This document shows positions 50,363 to 63,497 of a DNA stretch of 64,000 nt, piece by piece. The position numbers were made by a program, and so were the translations under genes. The first letter of the stretch is position 1; the number at the start of each line of letters is the position of its first letter. Below the pieces are notes generated by a model. The model saw only the letters and a list, made by a program, of their open reading frames with translations. It searched no databases and was not told the DNA's origin. Origin of the DNA: Coriaria nepalensis (lineage: Eukaryota > Streptophyta > Magnoliopsida > Cucurbitales > Coriariaceae); assembly GCA_027186245.1 (NCBI GenBank), contig CP114492.1, positions 10,320,501 through 10,384,500 on the forward strand. The letters are read 5' to 3'.

Positions 50363-51566
50363 TTACAAAAAATCATTAATGTCCCAACTCTCCGGAAATT
50401 CGAACTCGAACAAGTTGTTGCAGAAGCTTTCCCTCTCGTCCTCGGTATTGATATTATATGTGGACGAGGAATTCAATTGCGTCGGGCTCGACATAGGTGT
50501 AGACATAACAGAATCAAAGCTCAAGTTCTGGTTGTTGATGTTGTTAAAATTAGATCCAAGATATGAATTCAGCTCTGGCACATGACTGTGGACCGTAGGA
50601 TTATCGGAGCTTATGCAGTTAACATTATAATTATGTTGGTTTACCAATAAATCTGTCCCATGATTTGATGGCATCATGTTTTCGTGAGAACTAGTTGATT
50701 GAAATCCTTCTACGTTGCTTGAAGGTGTTTGAAATTTATTTTGTTGCAAAAGCAGTGAAGTTAATTGGTTTTGGATCTGATTAGAATTAATCTGGCTGCA
50801 AAGTTGATCTTCTTGGAGGCTTTTAGATAAGATGGAAGATGATGGGCTCTCTTGTTTTATGGATAAGAGGGAAGAGAGAAGTCTAATGACATCTGGATTG
50901 ATGAGAGCTTGGTTCCCCAAAAGGGTAGAGAGATTGACAAGTGCTGGATTGCACAACGCTGAGTTGAAAAGGGAAGATAGGTCGAGATAATCTAGGCGAG
51001 GGGCGTGAGTCACCGGATCGATTCCCATACGGAGGAGCCTTTTTCTTATATGAGTGTTCCAGTAATTCTTTATTTCATTATCCGTTCTGCCAGGCAAACG
51101 AGCTGCTATGGCTGACCACCTAGTCACATAACCAACAAGAAAGTAATTAATCCCAAATAGTTAAAAAGCAATCAAATTTCAATCGAATGAAAAGAGAATC
51201 TAAGGACTTCCGGCCTTACTTGTTTCCTAAGACACTGTGCAACTGGATTATGGTCTCTTCTTCCTCGAAAGAGAATCTGCCTCTCTTGATATCAGGCCTT
51301 AAGTAATTAGTCCATCGTAGACGGCAACTCTTTCCACATCTTTCAAGCTCTGCGACATCAAATTAAACCATCATCAATTTTCCGTATATATGTGTTATAA
51401 TCAAATCGGAGCTATGGATAGATAAGTACGTACCAGCATTCTTTGGAAGACTACGCCAATTGCCAGGTCCATGTGTCTGAATATAGTTGACGAGCTTGAG
51501 ATCTTCCTCAGGTGTCCATGGGCCCTTCTTGAGTCCATTTTTATCACAGCAAGGTGCTCTTCCCAT
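50363..51566 (-). CDS. R2R3-MYB transcription factor, MYB41/74/102-like
   Basis: Exons 51566-51434, 51349-51220 and 51119-50363 (133, 130 and 757 nt) close a frame of 339 residues. The start [20 protein letters not shown] and the R2/R3 sequence ([56 protein letters not shown]) are typical of subgroup 11 and its suberin/cutin relatives. The segment [20 protein letters not shown] just after R3 points to MYB41/74/102. These regulate cutin, suberin and osmotic or wound responses in Arabidopsis. The Gln/Asn/Ser-rich C-terminus ends [12 protein letters not shown], an acidic, probably activating tail. It is unrelated to the MYB cluster at 34-41 kb except by family. A TATATATA stretch near 51692 may be its TATA box. 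Confidence 0.9.
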
Positions 51567-54500
51567 TGCCTCGGATTGATCAGCTGGTTTTTAATGGTTT
51601 GGTGTTTGAAAATTAAGCAGGAGATAAAAGTATTTGTTAAAGAGATTAAGCAGTATTAATTGCTGGTTCTGTAAAGGAGGAGATTGACTTCCATATATAT
51701 AGACGAAGCTACATGTTGATTTGTGCTGTTATCATTTCTCTTAGTCAAAGAGATTTGGTGCCGCCCTCTTGCCACGTTCCTTGCTGAATCCAGGCATATA
51801 TGCATATAGCTGACGTTCGCATATGTAATGCTGTTCTTGCTTTTCTTTATCTGTCTACCCTGGCTTCGTTTTTTTTTTGGCAAGCATAATCTAAACAGCA
51901 AGTATCACATGCATCATGGGTTTAATCTCATTTCCCACATAGATGTGATTAACAATCTTGTATCAATATTATTATACCGCAAACATCAGCCTCACCAATC
52001 ACACCAAACATCATATCAGATTTTCATATAAACGATTATAATATTCAATCGGTGATGATTATATACCGATTCTACTCAAGTAAATTTACGATCTAATTAA
52101 ATTTGAACCACTGCCTTTTCTTCTTGACGAGTGGTGTATATGTGTGCATGTGATACAAACAGTACATGATATGATCATATATATGTGTCCTTTGTTGCTT
52201 TTTTTTCCTGTCGGAATAGATTTCTTTGTCGATAAATCTATACATTGTATGCACTTTTTCTATTCAATCATGTGACTCTCACATGACTATTCCTTCGTTT
52301 AGGTTGTAAGGCAATGAAAGATTGACAGAAATTAAAGAAAGGATAGAAAGTAGTAATTAAAAGCGAGCTTTCTCGTTGAAATTTGTCATGTTCCATAACA
52401 AACAAGCTGTGTAACCTGCATTAGATCAGATTTGACCTTCTATTTTACGTTTCCAAACTGATCAGACTGACTGGACGGTCAGGTTGTTATAGTTTCTCGT
52501 CAACCATTGACATTTTTAACACTTACCCTTCTGATCCTATCACATTCTCTCCTCGATTACTTCCCCTTTAAGGTTTGATGTCTCTTTTAGTCTTGTTATA
52601 ATCACTTATTATTGCCTTAAATTCATGACCAATCTTGTAGAGGAAACCTCTATCAGCAATAGTTTTAAATTAGCGTAAGAAAATGTTCCTGTCTCTCTCT
52701 CTTTTCAGCAAGCTATAGCAACAAGTTTCGTTGTGTTTCTAGACTTTTGTTACTAGAAATTCAAGCATTTCGTTAACTTCCTCAAAACTTTGACAAGCAA
52801 GATCTCTACTGATTTTGGGTGGTGAGCTACAAAATAATTTTTAAACAGAATATTTTATAAACAGGATCTTCTCCCCCGCTACTGTTCAGAAGTCTGAACC
52901 CTTATACTTTCTGACGATTCGATTTAGAACCCAACAAAAAAAAAAAAAGAAAAGAAAAATATATATATAGAATATAATGAAGGAGATGGCGTGTTATCTC
53001 CTTATTACTTGTTTTACGTACCTATAAGCCGCCAACTTTCCAACCTGGAAGCTCTATTACATATTCACCACTCTAACACGGCTACGTAGCAAACAGAACA
53101 TGTGTTCTTTTCTGCTCTCTATAGTAAAGTCAACCATCCTCGAATCTATCGACTAAACCCCATCTCTCATTTGACATTTGTCCTTCTCTATTGTATTGTC
53201 AGCGTATCGTGTTATAATATATTAACATAGAATTTCTCTGTAAAACAGGAAAAAAAAAAAAAAACCATGCAAATTTAAAGTCATTGAAAATCTGGTGCTA
53301 ACCGGCATCCACTTCTATCTAACTGCAAATCGAAAATCAGAAGTCAAACATTATTTAATTCCAGAAATCTACTGGTTATACGTATCGAATCTAAGTCGAG
53401 TAAGAACAAATTACCTTCTTTTTTTTTTTTTCAAGAATAATCCGAAAACGTCCACGTCGTACAATACGGCTTGTAGTATAAAAATTAATCTATCATCATA
53501 TAATATATATCATGTTTCCCTAGCAAATTACGTACATATAAACTATAGAAATCGGGTAGCTGAAGTAGATATTATATAAAAATGAACGTAATTTATTTAT
53601 TTTTCTTGTTGTCGAGGTGGCAATATATGAAACACATTTTTTAGAGCAACTCAGATTCGTCAATACATTTATAATTTAAAAATCTGCATGCATGGTGCAT
53701 TATTTTGAAGCAATTGCATCATATACTCAGATACGTGATCGATCTACGTTTTTTGTTTTTTTTTTTTGGTGGTTGTGTGGATGCAGCATAAACCTAATAC
53801 TATATCGTAGTTTGGTGCAGTCTTACTTTTGAAATGTTCTTACATGAAAATAAAACATTTGCCTGAATAAATGGCCACGTGGTTTAGGGTTGTGGTTCAA
53901 ACTGGTACGTGAATCTCTGCATGGGAATTCACACGAAGTGACGAAGAGTTTGGTTGTTGTTGGTTGTAGATCAACCTGTCGTCTTAGTCAAAGAATTTAG
54001 GATTTGAGAACTTCAGTTTATGTTAATTATCATAATATAGCAAAAAACATATAAATTAATTAACTTTGATTATAAAATATAAATCAAAATAAAAATTATA
54101 AAATTTATTGCTGTCTGAGAGAGGTTGTGGGCTGAAGGACAATACCGAACAAAAAAACTTGCGATGAATAAGAACGTAGGAGGAGCCTTGGAGATGTAGG
54201 CCTACTTTTTTCCAAGCCCATTTTTGGACCATGAATTAGAAAGATAAAATAAAAAATAAAAAAAATTATAGGCCCATTAAGGCCCAGTTAAATGTTAAAA
54301 ATATTGACTTTCTGCTGTGGACTGATTATCAATTCTAGCAAGAGAGATGAAATTTGTGTGGAAATCAGCAGTCGGTTTGTATTAAGAATCATTTCATCGG
54401 GTAATACAGATAAATACAGATAATGGAAGAAACAGTGTATATGAAAGCATTTCACCAACAACACTATTAGGAGAAAGGATTATACAAAACTGTGAAAGCT

Positions 54501-54611
54501 CATTGTGTCTTGCCTTTCAACCCAATTTCAACCCAAGAGCATATTTGATTCTGCTTCAAACTCAAACATGGGGGGTCAAGATCAGATTTGACAAACTATG
54601 CAGGACTCAAG
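51567..54611. other. 3-kb intergenic region
   Basis: MYB promoter at left, then AT-rich DNA without recognisable gene, RNA or complete transposon. Near 54270 the motif GGCCCATTAAGGCCCAG occurs, again of site II type, but it lies downstream of THF1. Confidence 0.45.
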
Positions 54612-56155
54612 TCATAGTCCGGCATGCTGGTATTCCCCGACGCATTTCGTGATTGCCTCATTAGCCTTCTGTGATTCAGTCCTCTCTTCTCTCTTTTTCT
54701 TCTCCCTGAAAACCCGAAAAGAATTTTAGATGGATGCGATCTCAAAGTAGGAGGAATTATGTTCCATCTCATTTATAAAGAGAAGTGAAATAATCATTTA
54801 AGTAACTCATTTCAACCTGTCCACATATTCCTTGAGCAGCTCTTTTGCCTGAACCAATTTGGTGAGCAGGTTGCGATATACATCAAGGTCCCTGTCCACA
54901 TATCTTTTGTCGACATTTAGAGCGACACAAAGCTGTTTAGTGGCAACTATTGTCAATACATAATTCAGAAAATCCCCGACTGTCTAAGAGTACACATAAA
55001 TATTGTGAAGAATAACCTTTTCCAGAATAGTTGGTTCAGTGACATTCGCCAACTCAAGGAGACGGAAAAGTCCAATTGCAAAGAAGCGGCTATAACTGAA
55101 ACTCCCCTTGCCCCCTGCCTTGTCTGCAATGACCTTTAATATCCCCTCAACTTCTCCGTCTCTGGAGGAAAACTCGACTAATGACGTAGCTGTCTGAGCC
55201 TGAGCCCACTCCTCCAACTTTTGTGCATCACTTCTGTTATTTATAGCGTTGGTTTACTCAGAAGTAGAAACAGAATCTCTTCTTACATAGATTACTAAAT
55301 CTAAATTATTGTGAGGAAAATCAGTAACCTTTTAGTATTTATTTCTTCTAACTCTGTCCGAAATAGAAATAGTATAGTCATTCACATGAGGAAATTTTTG
55401 ACAGCACAAATAGTGAAAGGAAAAGAAGTTAAAACCTGTATTGGCCTGGGTCCTCTCTCAATGCCTTAATGTAAGCTCGGAAAATGGCATCCCGATCCGC
55501 ATCACTAGGGTAGCCATCCATGAGTTGATCGTAGACGGTGACAAAACCAAGTGCAAAGACAGGGTCATATTGATATGTCCTCTTGTACCTCATCAAATGT
55601 TGCTGTACAATAAGCTCCTGTAAAACGTTGTTGTAGATACTTGGAATTGGTCGCTTATATGCTTTGAGGAAGTTCAATTTCGTCTCTGCTACAGTGGGAA
55701 CATCTGCATATTAAGAAGACACTAATCATCTCTGAAACTGATATACTTACTCTTATCTCCTTCTAAGTACAAAAAAAATTTGAAACAGAGAAATTCTTCC
55801 AAAATTGAACCCACTCCACTTCATTCATACTTTTGGTGCATGTGAAGATTCAGAATTTACTTGGGTATAATCTATTTGATCAAAATGCAGAGACTTTCAA
55901 TAATTCGTCAAACAAAAAAAAAAAAATTTACAAGCAAACAACTAAATGGAGCTCACCTGTTTCAGTTGACATGCAATGGATGATCATTCGAGAGTTTGGA
56001 TTAGAAGTTCGAACTCCGGCATGGTGGGAAAACGAGCTCCTGGGGAAGCGGAAACCGTCGGAATTGAAAGCGAGCGAACGAGACGAAGAAACGGAGACTC
56101 TTCTTTCCGAACACTGACATAATGCTGAGAATGACGCAGACGCAACTGCCGCCAT
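54612..56155 (-). CDS. THF1: Thylakoid formation 1 / Psb29, chloroplastic
   Basis: Five exons (56155-55957, 55703-55436, 55233-55017, 54932-54817, 54705-54612) give 297 residues, close to the Arabidopsis length. A Ser- and Arg-rich transit peptide (about 1-65) precedes the conserved THF1 core: VAETKLNFLKAYKRPIPSIY, LMRYKRTYQYDPVFALGFV, QLMDGYPSDADRDAIFRAYI, KALREDPGQYR, EWAQAQTATSLVEF, GSFSYSRFFAIGLFRLLEL. The C-terminal part (VDRDLDVYRNLLTKLVQAKE to the EKKKREERTESQKANEA end) is predicted coiled coil. THF1 acts in stroma, envelope and stromules in thylakoid biogenesis, PSII repair via FtsH, and sugar signalling. All splice sites and the frame are intact. Confidence 0.95.
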
Positions 56156-57326
56156 TTTAGGGCAGATCGAGAAGAGAAGAGAGATAAAGAGAGTGAAAGA
56201 AAAGCGGGGGGGTTGGATAGATAGTTAAGATTTAGAGATTTTCCGAGAAAATCGAATTCATGGGAAGGGGTCTGAGAAAAAATCCAAATGAGAAAATTTC
56301 AGGTTTGAAAATCGTCGTGGGGTAAGTGAGAGGTCGTGAAAAAATCGAGGCTTATCCATTTGTACGAGTTCATAGAATGCCTCTTACATCACGACACGTC
56401 GCCATTAAGTCCCTGTCCGTGATTCTAAATTGGATCAGCCGAGGAAAATTGAAGAAGTATGGACACGTTATTGGGTTTCAACATCAAATGGCCCACACAC
56501 ATACCATAAATGACGACCCATAGCCCAATTACATCTAAGAATAACTACAAACGACACATCGTCCCCATGAAAACCGCAGGCGCCTAAAAATACATACATG
56601 TATTCCTCTTAAACAAATTCTTAGAAGTTAGAGCCCCTGGTTTTATCACAATATGTCTATATAAAACAGTTTCAGTTAATTATAGTGGAGGCTAGCTTAG
56701 CTTGTCTGGAAAATAGATAAGGATCAAGAGAATGAGTGGAAGAAGAAGAGGGTGGAGGCGTTGAAGGATCATTAGAATCTGCAGGTGGAATCATTTGATA
56801 AGAGCTGCACATCAATACGCTAAGAACAGTTTTGGGTCTATGAATTCTCAGGCTATGAATCTGTTGTCTTCTTCTTCTTCTTCTTCTTCATCCTCAGCTT
56901 CTGTGATGTTCTTGAGCTGTTGATAAACTCCATCTCAATTATTATATATTAAATATTAAAAAATATCCATTAGTATGCTTGCCTACTACACAGGCCATGT
57001 GGATCATCATATGAATACAATTATTATTTAAATTGGATAAATAATGTTCGAATAATGATTTGATTTGATTTGATTTAAGATAATAAAGTTGTTGATAAAT
57101 GCTTCTGTCCACTTACTATTGATTCATTCTCTGATTCCATTCCATTAATATATTAATAATAAATAAGAATAATTGGTGAAGGTAAAAACTTGAAAGTTAA
57201 AAAGCACCGCCAATTTTGCCAAAAAAAAAACAAACAAAACGGAGGAAGATTCTTCTATCTCTTTTCTCATTATAGAAATTCGCCAAATCTTATCTTCACG
57301 CTTACTAAGATTCTTCTATCTCTGCA
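56156..57326. other. Intergenic (divergent promoters of THF1 and VAP4)
   Basis: THF1 and the VAP gene point away from each other, so this 1.2 kb holds both promoters. GCCCA-type elements occur at 56490 and 56524. A CTT repeat (about 56868-56888) and a TTGAT repeat (57057-57076) are present. No further gene found. Confidence 0.5.
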
Positions 57327-59368
57327 ATGGCTGTTGATGACCAGAGATTAGGGTCTGAAGGGAAGGCTTGGAGCTTTTGTAGAGTTCCATTTTGGCAGGT
57401 CAGCACTGTTTCGTCTTCTTCCTTGAATTCTATGCATAACAATGTTCATTCGCTGAATCAGAACCATCACACACTTGCGGAGCATTCGAGTATTGTTACG
57501 TCTATCGTGAAGTCTCTGCTTCCAACCAGAAGGAGGCTCCGTCTTGATCCTCCTAACAAGCTCTATTTTCCCTGTAAGTCTTCCGCGCTTATATATATAT
57601 ATTTTTTAAAATATATATTTTTTGCTATTATTTTGCTTGAAATCTATGATCTGTGTTTTCCTTTACTAGCAGCCTTTGTTTTTCCTTGATCCAAATCAGA
57701 TTTTGGCTACCTTTTTTGGCTCCTTTCATCCCATTCCCTGTATTTTACTTCTGTTCTCCTTTGTGTTGCCTAAAGTCCTTGATCTGTTAGTCTTTTTGGG
57801 TTCAGTTTATACAGTGAGGATGCGTTTTGAATGAATCTTTTAGATGTTTAAAGGCCTTACCAGATTTGTTTGCTATCTAGCATACCTGACTGGGAATATG
57901 AGGCTTATTAATTCCTAGATTTTGCATTTGGAATTTGTTTCCTATATTTACTTATTCTTGGAAAGCATGGAATGGGAAGAGGTTGGAGAAATTTCTAAAT
58001 TTCTAATTTTCTAATTTTCTAATTTTCTATGACAATTGTGGCTAATATCGGAAAGAAAACAATGTCACTCTTGATTTCCCTGTCTGTTGCTGTTAACTAA
58101 ACATTTTTCTGTCTTCCTAAGATCCTGATTTGTTTCCTTTTCTGTTCCATTTCAAGATGAACCTGGCAAGCAGGTTAGAAGTGCTATTGAGATAAAGAAC
58201 ACTTGCAACTATCACATCGCTTTCAAGGTATGGAATATGTTCTTCCAAGCATTTAGTCTTCGTGCTTTGTCTTTCTTTACCACTCCATATCTCTCTTCAA
58301 TATCTCATCATCAAGGCAGTGATCCAACAGATGATCTGATCTGTTAATTTGTTTTAGTTTCAAACAACAGCTCCAAAGAGTTGCTACATGCGTCCTCCGG
58401 GTGGTGTACTTGACCCTGGGGGAAGTCTTATTGCAACAGGTGATTAGTGATTCTTTTTCTCTTATCGCCAAAATATCATTTTCCAGTTTCTAGGTCAAGT
58501 ACAGGCGATATTGTTGATGTCCTGATTTCTGGTATGGAACGTGAACAACAGTATTTAAGTTTGTGGAGCCGCCAGAAAACAATGAGAAGCCAGTCGATCA
58601 AAGAAGCAGGGTCAAGTTCAAGATCATGAGCTTGAAAGTGAAAGGACAAATGGATTATGTACCAGAGCTGGTATATGGTTCAGGTTCTTGTCTTAAATGT
58701 TTACCTTAATCTGTTTTAATTTTATGATTTTCTTAATAATCACCTCCAATTCTCTCAGAGGTGATTATCTCTGGTGTTCAACTGTACATATTTCATGTGA
58801 CATATAATTTACAGGTTTGAACAGAGATTTTATTAAGAAATGTTTACTGGAATGAAATTGCTGACCAAGATGTTAAAATGTAAACTGTGAACAGTTTGAG
58901 GAACAAAGGGATCGAGTGGCAATCGAGCAGATATTGCGGGTCGTTTTCCTTGATCCGGATCATTCTAGTATGGTAAGTACAATTACCATCCTTTAGTAAA
59001 GCGTATGCTTGTGATGATCACATAAATGGTGGGCTTGGCTATACATGATTCCATAAATTTTAATCGGAAATGGGATATCTGGGGTTGTTTTCTTAAAGGC
59101 TCTGGAGAAACTGAAGCAACAATTGGCTGATGCTGAAGCAGCCATGGAGTCGTGCAAGAATCCTGCCAAAAATGTAGGCCCCAAAACTGTTGGGGAAGGA
59201 CTTGTTATAGACGAATGGGTAAGACTCGTAGCTTTTTCCGGATCTTTGTTTTTAGATGAATTTTTTTTTCCCCACCTTATGCATTGCTAACAGTTTTTTT
59301 TTTAGAAAGAAAGAAGGGAAAGATACCTAGCCCGGCAACAAGTTGAAGGAGTTGATTCTTGTGTTTGA
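57327..59368 (+). CDS. Vesicle-associated protein 4-type (MSP-domain, MAMI-like)
   Basis: Seven exons (57327-57573, 58157-58227, 58358-58439, 58552-58670, 58895-58972, 59099-59218, 59306-59368) give 259 residues in one closed frame. After a Ser/Asn/His-rich N-terminal region (about 1-75) comes the major sperm protein domain (about 76-195): LRLDPPNKLYFPYEPGKQV, SAIEIKNTCNYHIAFKFQTT, APKSCYMRPPGGVLDPGGSL, FKFVEPPENNEKPVDQRSRV, KFKIMSLKVKG. A short coiled coil follows (ALEKLKQQLADAEAAME). Unlike VAP27s no C-terminal membrane anchor is present; the protein ends RRERYLARQQVEGVDSCV. This matches VAP4-1/4-2 and At5g54110 (MAMI, mannitol-induced). MSP domains bind FFAT-type motifs at ER contact sites; the role of VAP4 is little known. 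Confidence 0.9.
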
Positions 59369-60398
59369 TTACTTACTGGTCTCTTCTTGTGTTCTTAATT
59401 TTTGCTTTTTCTAATGACTTCCACATCTTGTACCAGAAGTCGTCTATGTGTGGAGCAAAAAGAACCAAATGCAAAGCAAGCAAATTAACCAATAGCACAC
59501 CTCCTAGTATGATCGGAACGTTGACATGACTCAATCACGTCTGTGAGAGACCTATTTTTTTTAAAATAAAAAATAAATAAAAGTTAAAAGTTAGGTTGAA
59601 AAAGTTAAGAGGGTTAAAATAATAATAATGAAAAGTCATGGGGTTTAAATAAAAAATGAAAATACAAATTTTCTGTCTTTCACCCTACCCTCGACACCCT
59701 CTCTTCTTCTCTCTCTTAATCCCTTCAATCTTTGATTTCGCCGCTAATTATACGAATCATGACAGGTTTTTCAACTCTGATCTCGCTTAGCTCGGTTCTC
59801 CTCTTGATTTGAGAGAATTTGATCAATTCCTCTTCTATTTAGGTTTTTAACGGCTAGTTTTTAAATCCGGCAAGTCTGGAGTGAAGTTTATAAAGTCTAG
59901 GGAAGTATTAGTGCAGATTGGAAAGAGTTGGATCTGAGTCTTAGAATTGTGATGATTTGACTTTTGACATATTCTTCCTAAGTACAGTTGGTAAGAAGCT
60001 CCAGATTTTCTGGAAATTTAGTATATGGAATTTTCTGGAATTCAACCTGACAAAAGTAAAACTTTAATTTATATCATTCTTTCGATGAAAGATAAATGGA
60101 TGAATGAGCGAAAAGAAAAAACCTAATAAAACACTGAATCCAGATTCTGAGGTGACGATCGACACTGACTAATGAAGTTATTAAGGTGTGAGTATTGAAA
60201 ACATTTGTCTCCAAGTAAACTTTTCAAACAAAATCTTTGTTGTCATGAACAGTCTTTTCAAACAACAGAAAAAGATCAACCCATAGATCTTATATGGTTA
60301 TTTTGAAGTTATATGTGCATGAATCTCATGCACGCAGTGTAAGAAATTATCGTTACTTTGCAGTATTGAGTCTGATATCAAAAACTATGTTTTCGGGC
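59369..60398. other. Convergent intergenic between VAP4 and NDB
   Basis: 3' flanks of both genes. A CT-rich piece at 59690-59720 looks like a plant 5' leader but is followed by no supportable reading frame. Confidence 0.45.
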
Positions 60399-63300
60399 TC
60401 AAATGCGGCTCGAGTCTCTCCCGAAAATGTACCTCCTTGTCCAATCAAACACAACCAGACACCTAGTGCGCCAGCTCACTTGTTTGCTACAAAAACGAAA
60501 GTAGTTAAGTTAGTTATAAACACTAAGCAGATCCATTTTATGACTACAGTTCAAAACAAGAAAGTAAATCTGAACAATGATTAAGAAGCAGATGATCACC
60601 TCGCATAAACTGAATACCAGAGCCACTGGGTACTATGTCCCATCGAAACCCAGTCTCCAGGAAGTTCCGCAGCTGCCTGTTCTCCTCCCAGAGGAGCAAA
60701 CTGCCCTAAATGCTTGTAGCTTAGAACCATTACACACCCAGTGATTAGTGAGAATAAAGAGATTCCATACATGCTCGAAAAGTTTGCAAGTCTAATTTGA
60801 CTGTTGGTGAATATAGTGGGCTAAGGGAGAAAAGTCTTGAGACATACCGAAAGGGAAGAAACCGATGACGCCCAGAACTTTTGAAGTGTCTCGGACCTTC
60901 TGGACTATCCCTACACTGCTCGCTTTGGTTGAAGCATCTAGAAAGATATGCACCCTGTTGAGCAGCAACCTGAGTTCCCCCCCAATACAAATCCTTTTAG
61001 TACCTTGAGTTGCTAATTTTCAGTCTATAGAGGAACCTAGTACAGCTGTGCAAGAAATTGTGGTCTAATCTAATGAAAATATACGCACCTGAGCAGAAGC
61101 TGGTAGACTCTTTATCTGCAAGTCCACATGAGAAAGGGCCAACTTGAAACCTTCTATATCCACTTCATTCCTCTCATTCCCATCAGAATCTCGCAGCAGA
61201 TCTGTTAAATCTAACAGATGCTTGCTCTTGAGATAGAGATCCACTTGGGGGTACCTTATGAGGATGTCATCAACTACATCTCGGAATTCCTCAACTGTTA
61301 GGGTACCAGAGTTGTCTTTATCCGCAGCCTCAAATATCGTGGAAATGTCTTCCTAAAGACAATTTAGTGTAGAATGTAAAGCAAGTATTCAACTGAAAGC
61401 ATTGCCAGAAAATAACCTAATAGCTGCAACAAGGAAAAAGATAAACATTGACATAATATTCCTGTTCTGTAAAACAACTTGTAATAGGCTTCGCATACCA
61501 TAACCTTGCGTTGATCAATGGTAGCACAATCACCAATAGCATATATGTCTAAACAACCCTTTACTCGCAACCATTCATCGGTTGCTAGAACACGTCTGTT
61601 GGCCTGCACATAGAAAACAATTTTGTAACTAACAAATTAGTCAAACAAAACCAACCATGCCAGTACTATATCCACTCGTAGGATTGGATCATAATCTTGA
61701 AAGAAAAGGTCAAATTAGCTCTCAAAAATCGTAAAACCTGTCCAATTTGCTCCATGAAGTCCTTCACGACAGGACGAGTCCCAATGCCAGTAGACCACAC
61801 AACTAGCCCATGGGGTATACGGCATACTTCTCCCGTTGATTTCATTTTCATTTCAATTTCCTTATCTGAAACATTCAGAACCCGACATCCTGTTTTCACT
61901 TCAATACCATCCCGACCAAATTTCTGTTCCGCAAACGAACTAATTCTTTCATCAAACCTACATAGAAAAGAGATGTGGAATTTCAAGATTCCTTAAAAAA
62001 TCCTTGATTGATTCCTTGCTAACGCATACTCCAAAACTACAAACATTTAGATATGTAATTTATGTTTATTGGGCTTACGTGTTCAAGATGTGATCTCCTG
62101 ATTGAATCACGCTAATTGTGACCAGATCTGCAACAGAGGGATACAAGCTGCCTAGATCTTCATTGACGTAATCATGCAGCTCTGCAGCAAACTCCACACC
62201 AGTTGGACCCCCACCAACTATTACAAAATGAAGATTTCTCCTCCGTTCATCCTCACTCAGACTAGGAAGCACAGCCATTTCAAAGCAATCTATCACACTT
62301 CTACGGAGCTTTTGAGCATCCTCTACTTCCTGCATGATCATGGTTTCTCTATTAGCTAAATTAATGCCAGAAATCAGAATTGGAAACCAAAAATCACATT
62401 ACCTTGAGAAAATGGCAGTTTTCCTTGACGCCAGGAGTGTTAAAAGTATTAACTTGTGCCCCTAATGCTATTACCAAGTAGTCATAGTCTAAAGAGAAAT
62501 CTTTACTCCCAACCAGGTTATGGTCGTTGTCCGAGCGGCAGAAAACCTTTTTGTTAGCAGCATCTATCTTGATGCATTCTGCTTCCCAGTATCGTATTTC
62601 ACCTTTTCTCTGCCATGGCAAGTAATATGGTTTAATAATTGAGTTAATCTCATAATAAATAGCCTACAGTATTTACCTTCTTTATGATGTTTCGTACTGG
62701 TTCTACGATGCTCCTAGCTTCAACCGTCCCGCATGTAACACTAGGTAATAATGGGGTGAATGCAAAGTAGTTGCAGGGAGAAATGACTTGAACATCATAT
62801 ATTGAAGCATCCAGATCCTTTAGGAAACTAGTACCAGCCCAGCCAGTTCCAAGCACCAAAACCTTCTTTTTCTTCGGCTCCTCTTCTGTAGGAGTGACAA
62901 TGTTTGTTTGTGATTCCGAGTATGCAACTAGACCACCGCTACTGAAAAAAATTTCAAAGCAGGTGCATATAATCAGTGAGTGGTTCCATTAAGGTCTTTC
63001 AATCCTATTGAGAAGATCTACCAATTTGGGGCAAAAAACCTAATGGATCAATCTATAAGTTGAGTAACATAGAAGCTAAAGTCTATCAGACTTGGATCTG
63101 AAATCGTTAAGTGGGAAATGGGGCTCTGGGATCCAGTCTTCCAGATATACTTCACTATACCAATATACCCCCCCCCCCCCCAAAAAAAAGAAAAAGAAAT
63201 GAAGTTCACATTATTCCAAACAGGGGGAAAAGCCATCATCTCAGGCATGTTTTGCTTACAGAGTGGCCTATTTCACAACCAACAAGATAAATCCCTTCCC

Positions 63301-63497
63301 CCCACCATTTTGTTCTTTGTTTCTTGCAATCAAACAGAAGAAAGAGAGAACAGCGCTAGAAGAGAAACTTGGACTGAAGTTGAAGAAGAAAAAAGAGTAA
63401 AGGTCGGATTTTGAAACCTGACTGTGCAGACAACGAGAAGCTTAGAGTAGGCAGAGTAGCCATGGAAAGCTCTGCTCAGAAACGAGGAAAATGTCAT
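60399..63497 (-). CDS. External alternative NAD(P)H-ubiquinone dehydrogenase, NDB-type with EF-hand
   Basis: Ten exons give 573 residues: 63497-63418, 62941-62677, 62609-62403, 62329-62079, 61957-61738, 61603-61499, 61352-61089, 60969-60848, 60719-60600, 60486-60399. Two dinucleotide folds are seen, VLVLGTGWAGTSFLKDLD (FAD) and VIVGGGPTGVEFAAELHD (NAD(P)H), plus GLVVWSTGIGTRP and CLDIYAIGDCA. An EF-hand insertion follows, with canonical loop DKDNSGTLTVEE and a weaker second hand (DSDGNERNEVDIEGF). The end reads GQFAPLGGEQAAAELPGDW and WLWYSVYASKQVSWRTR, with a final Ser-Arg-Ile, a PTS1-like tripeptide common in NDBs. The enzyme oxidises cytosolic NAD(P)H at the outer face of the inner mitochondrial membrane without proton pumping, calcium-stimulated. 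EF-hand quality favours NDB2-like. The last exon was found 113 bp beyond an apparent TGA that is intronic. Confidence 0.93.

Noticed and set aside
60586..60600. Early stop of the NDB protein at the TGA after YSVYA
   Set aside because: A donor site and a well conserved final exon at 60486-60399 show the TGA is intronic.
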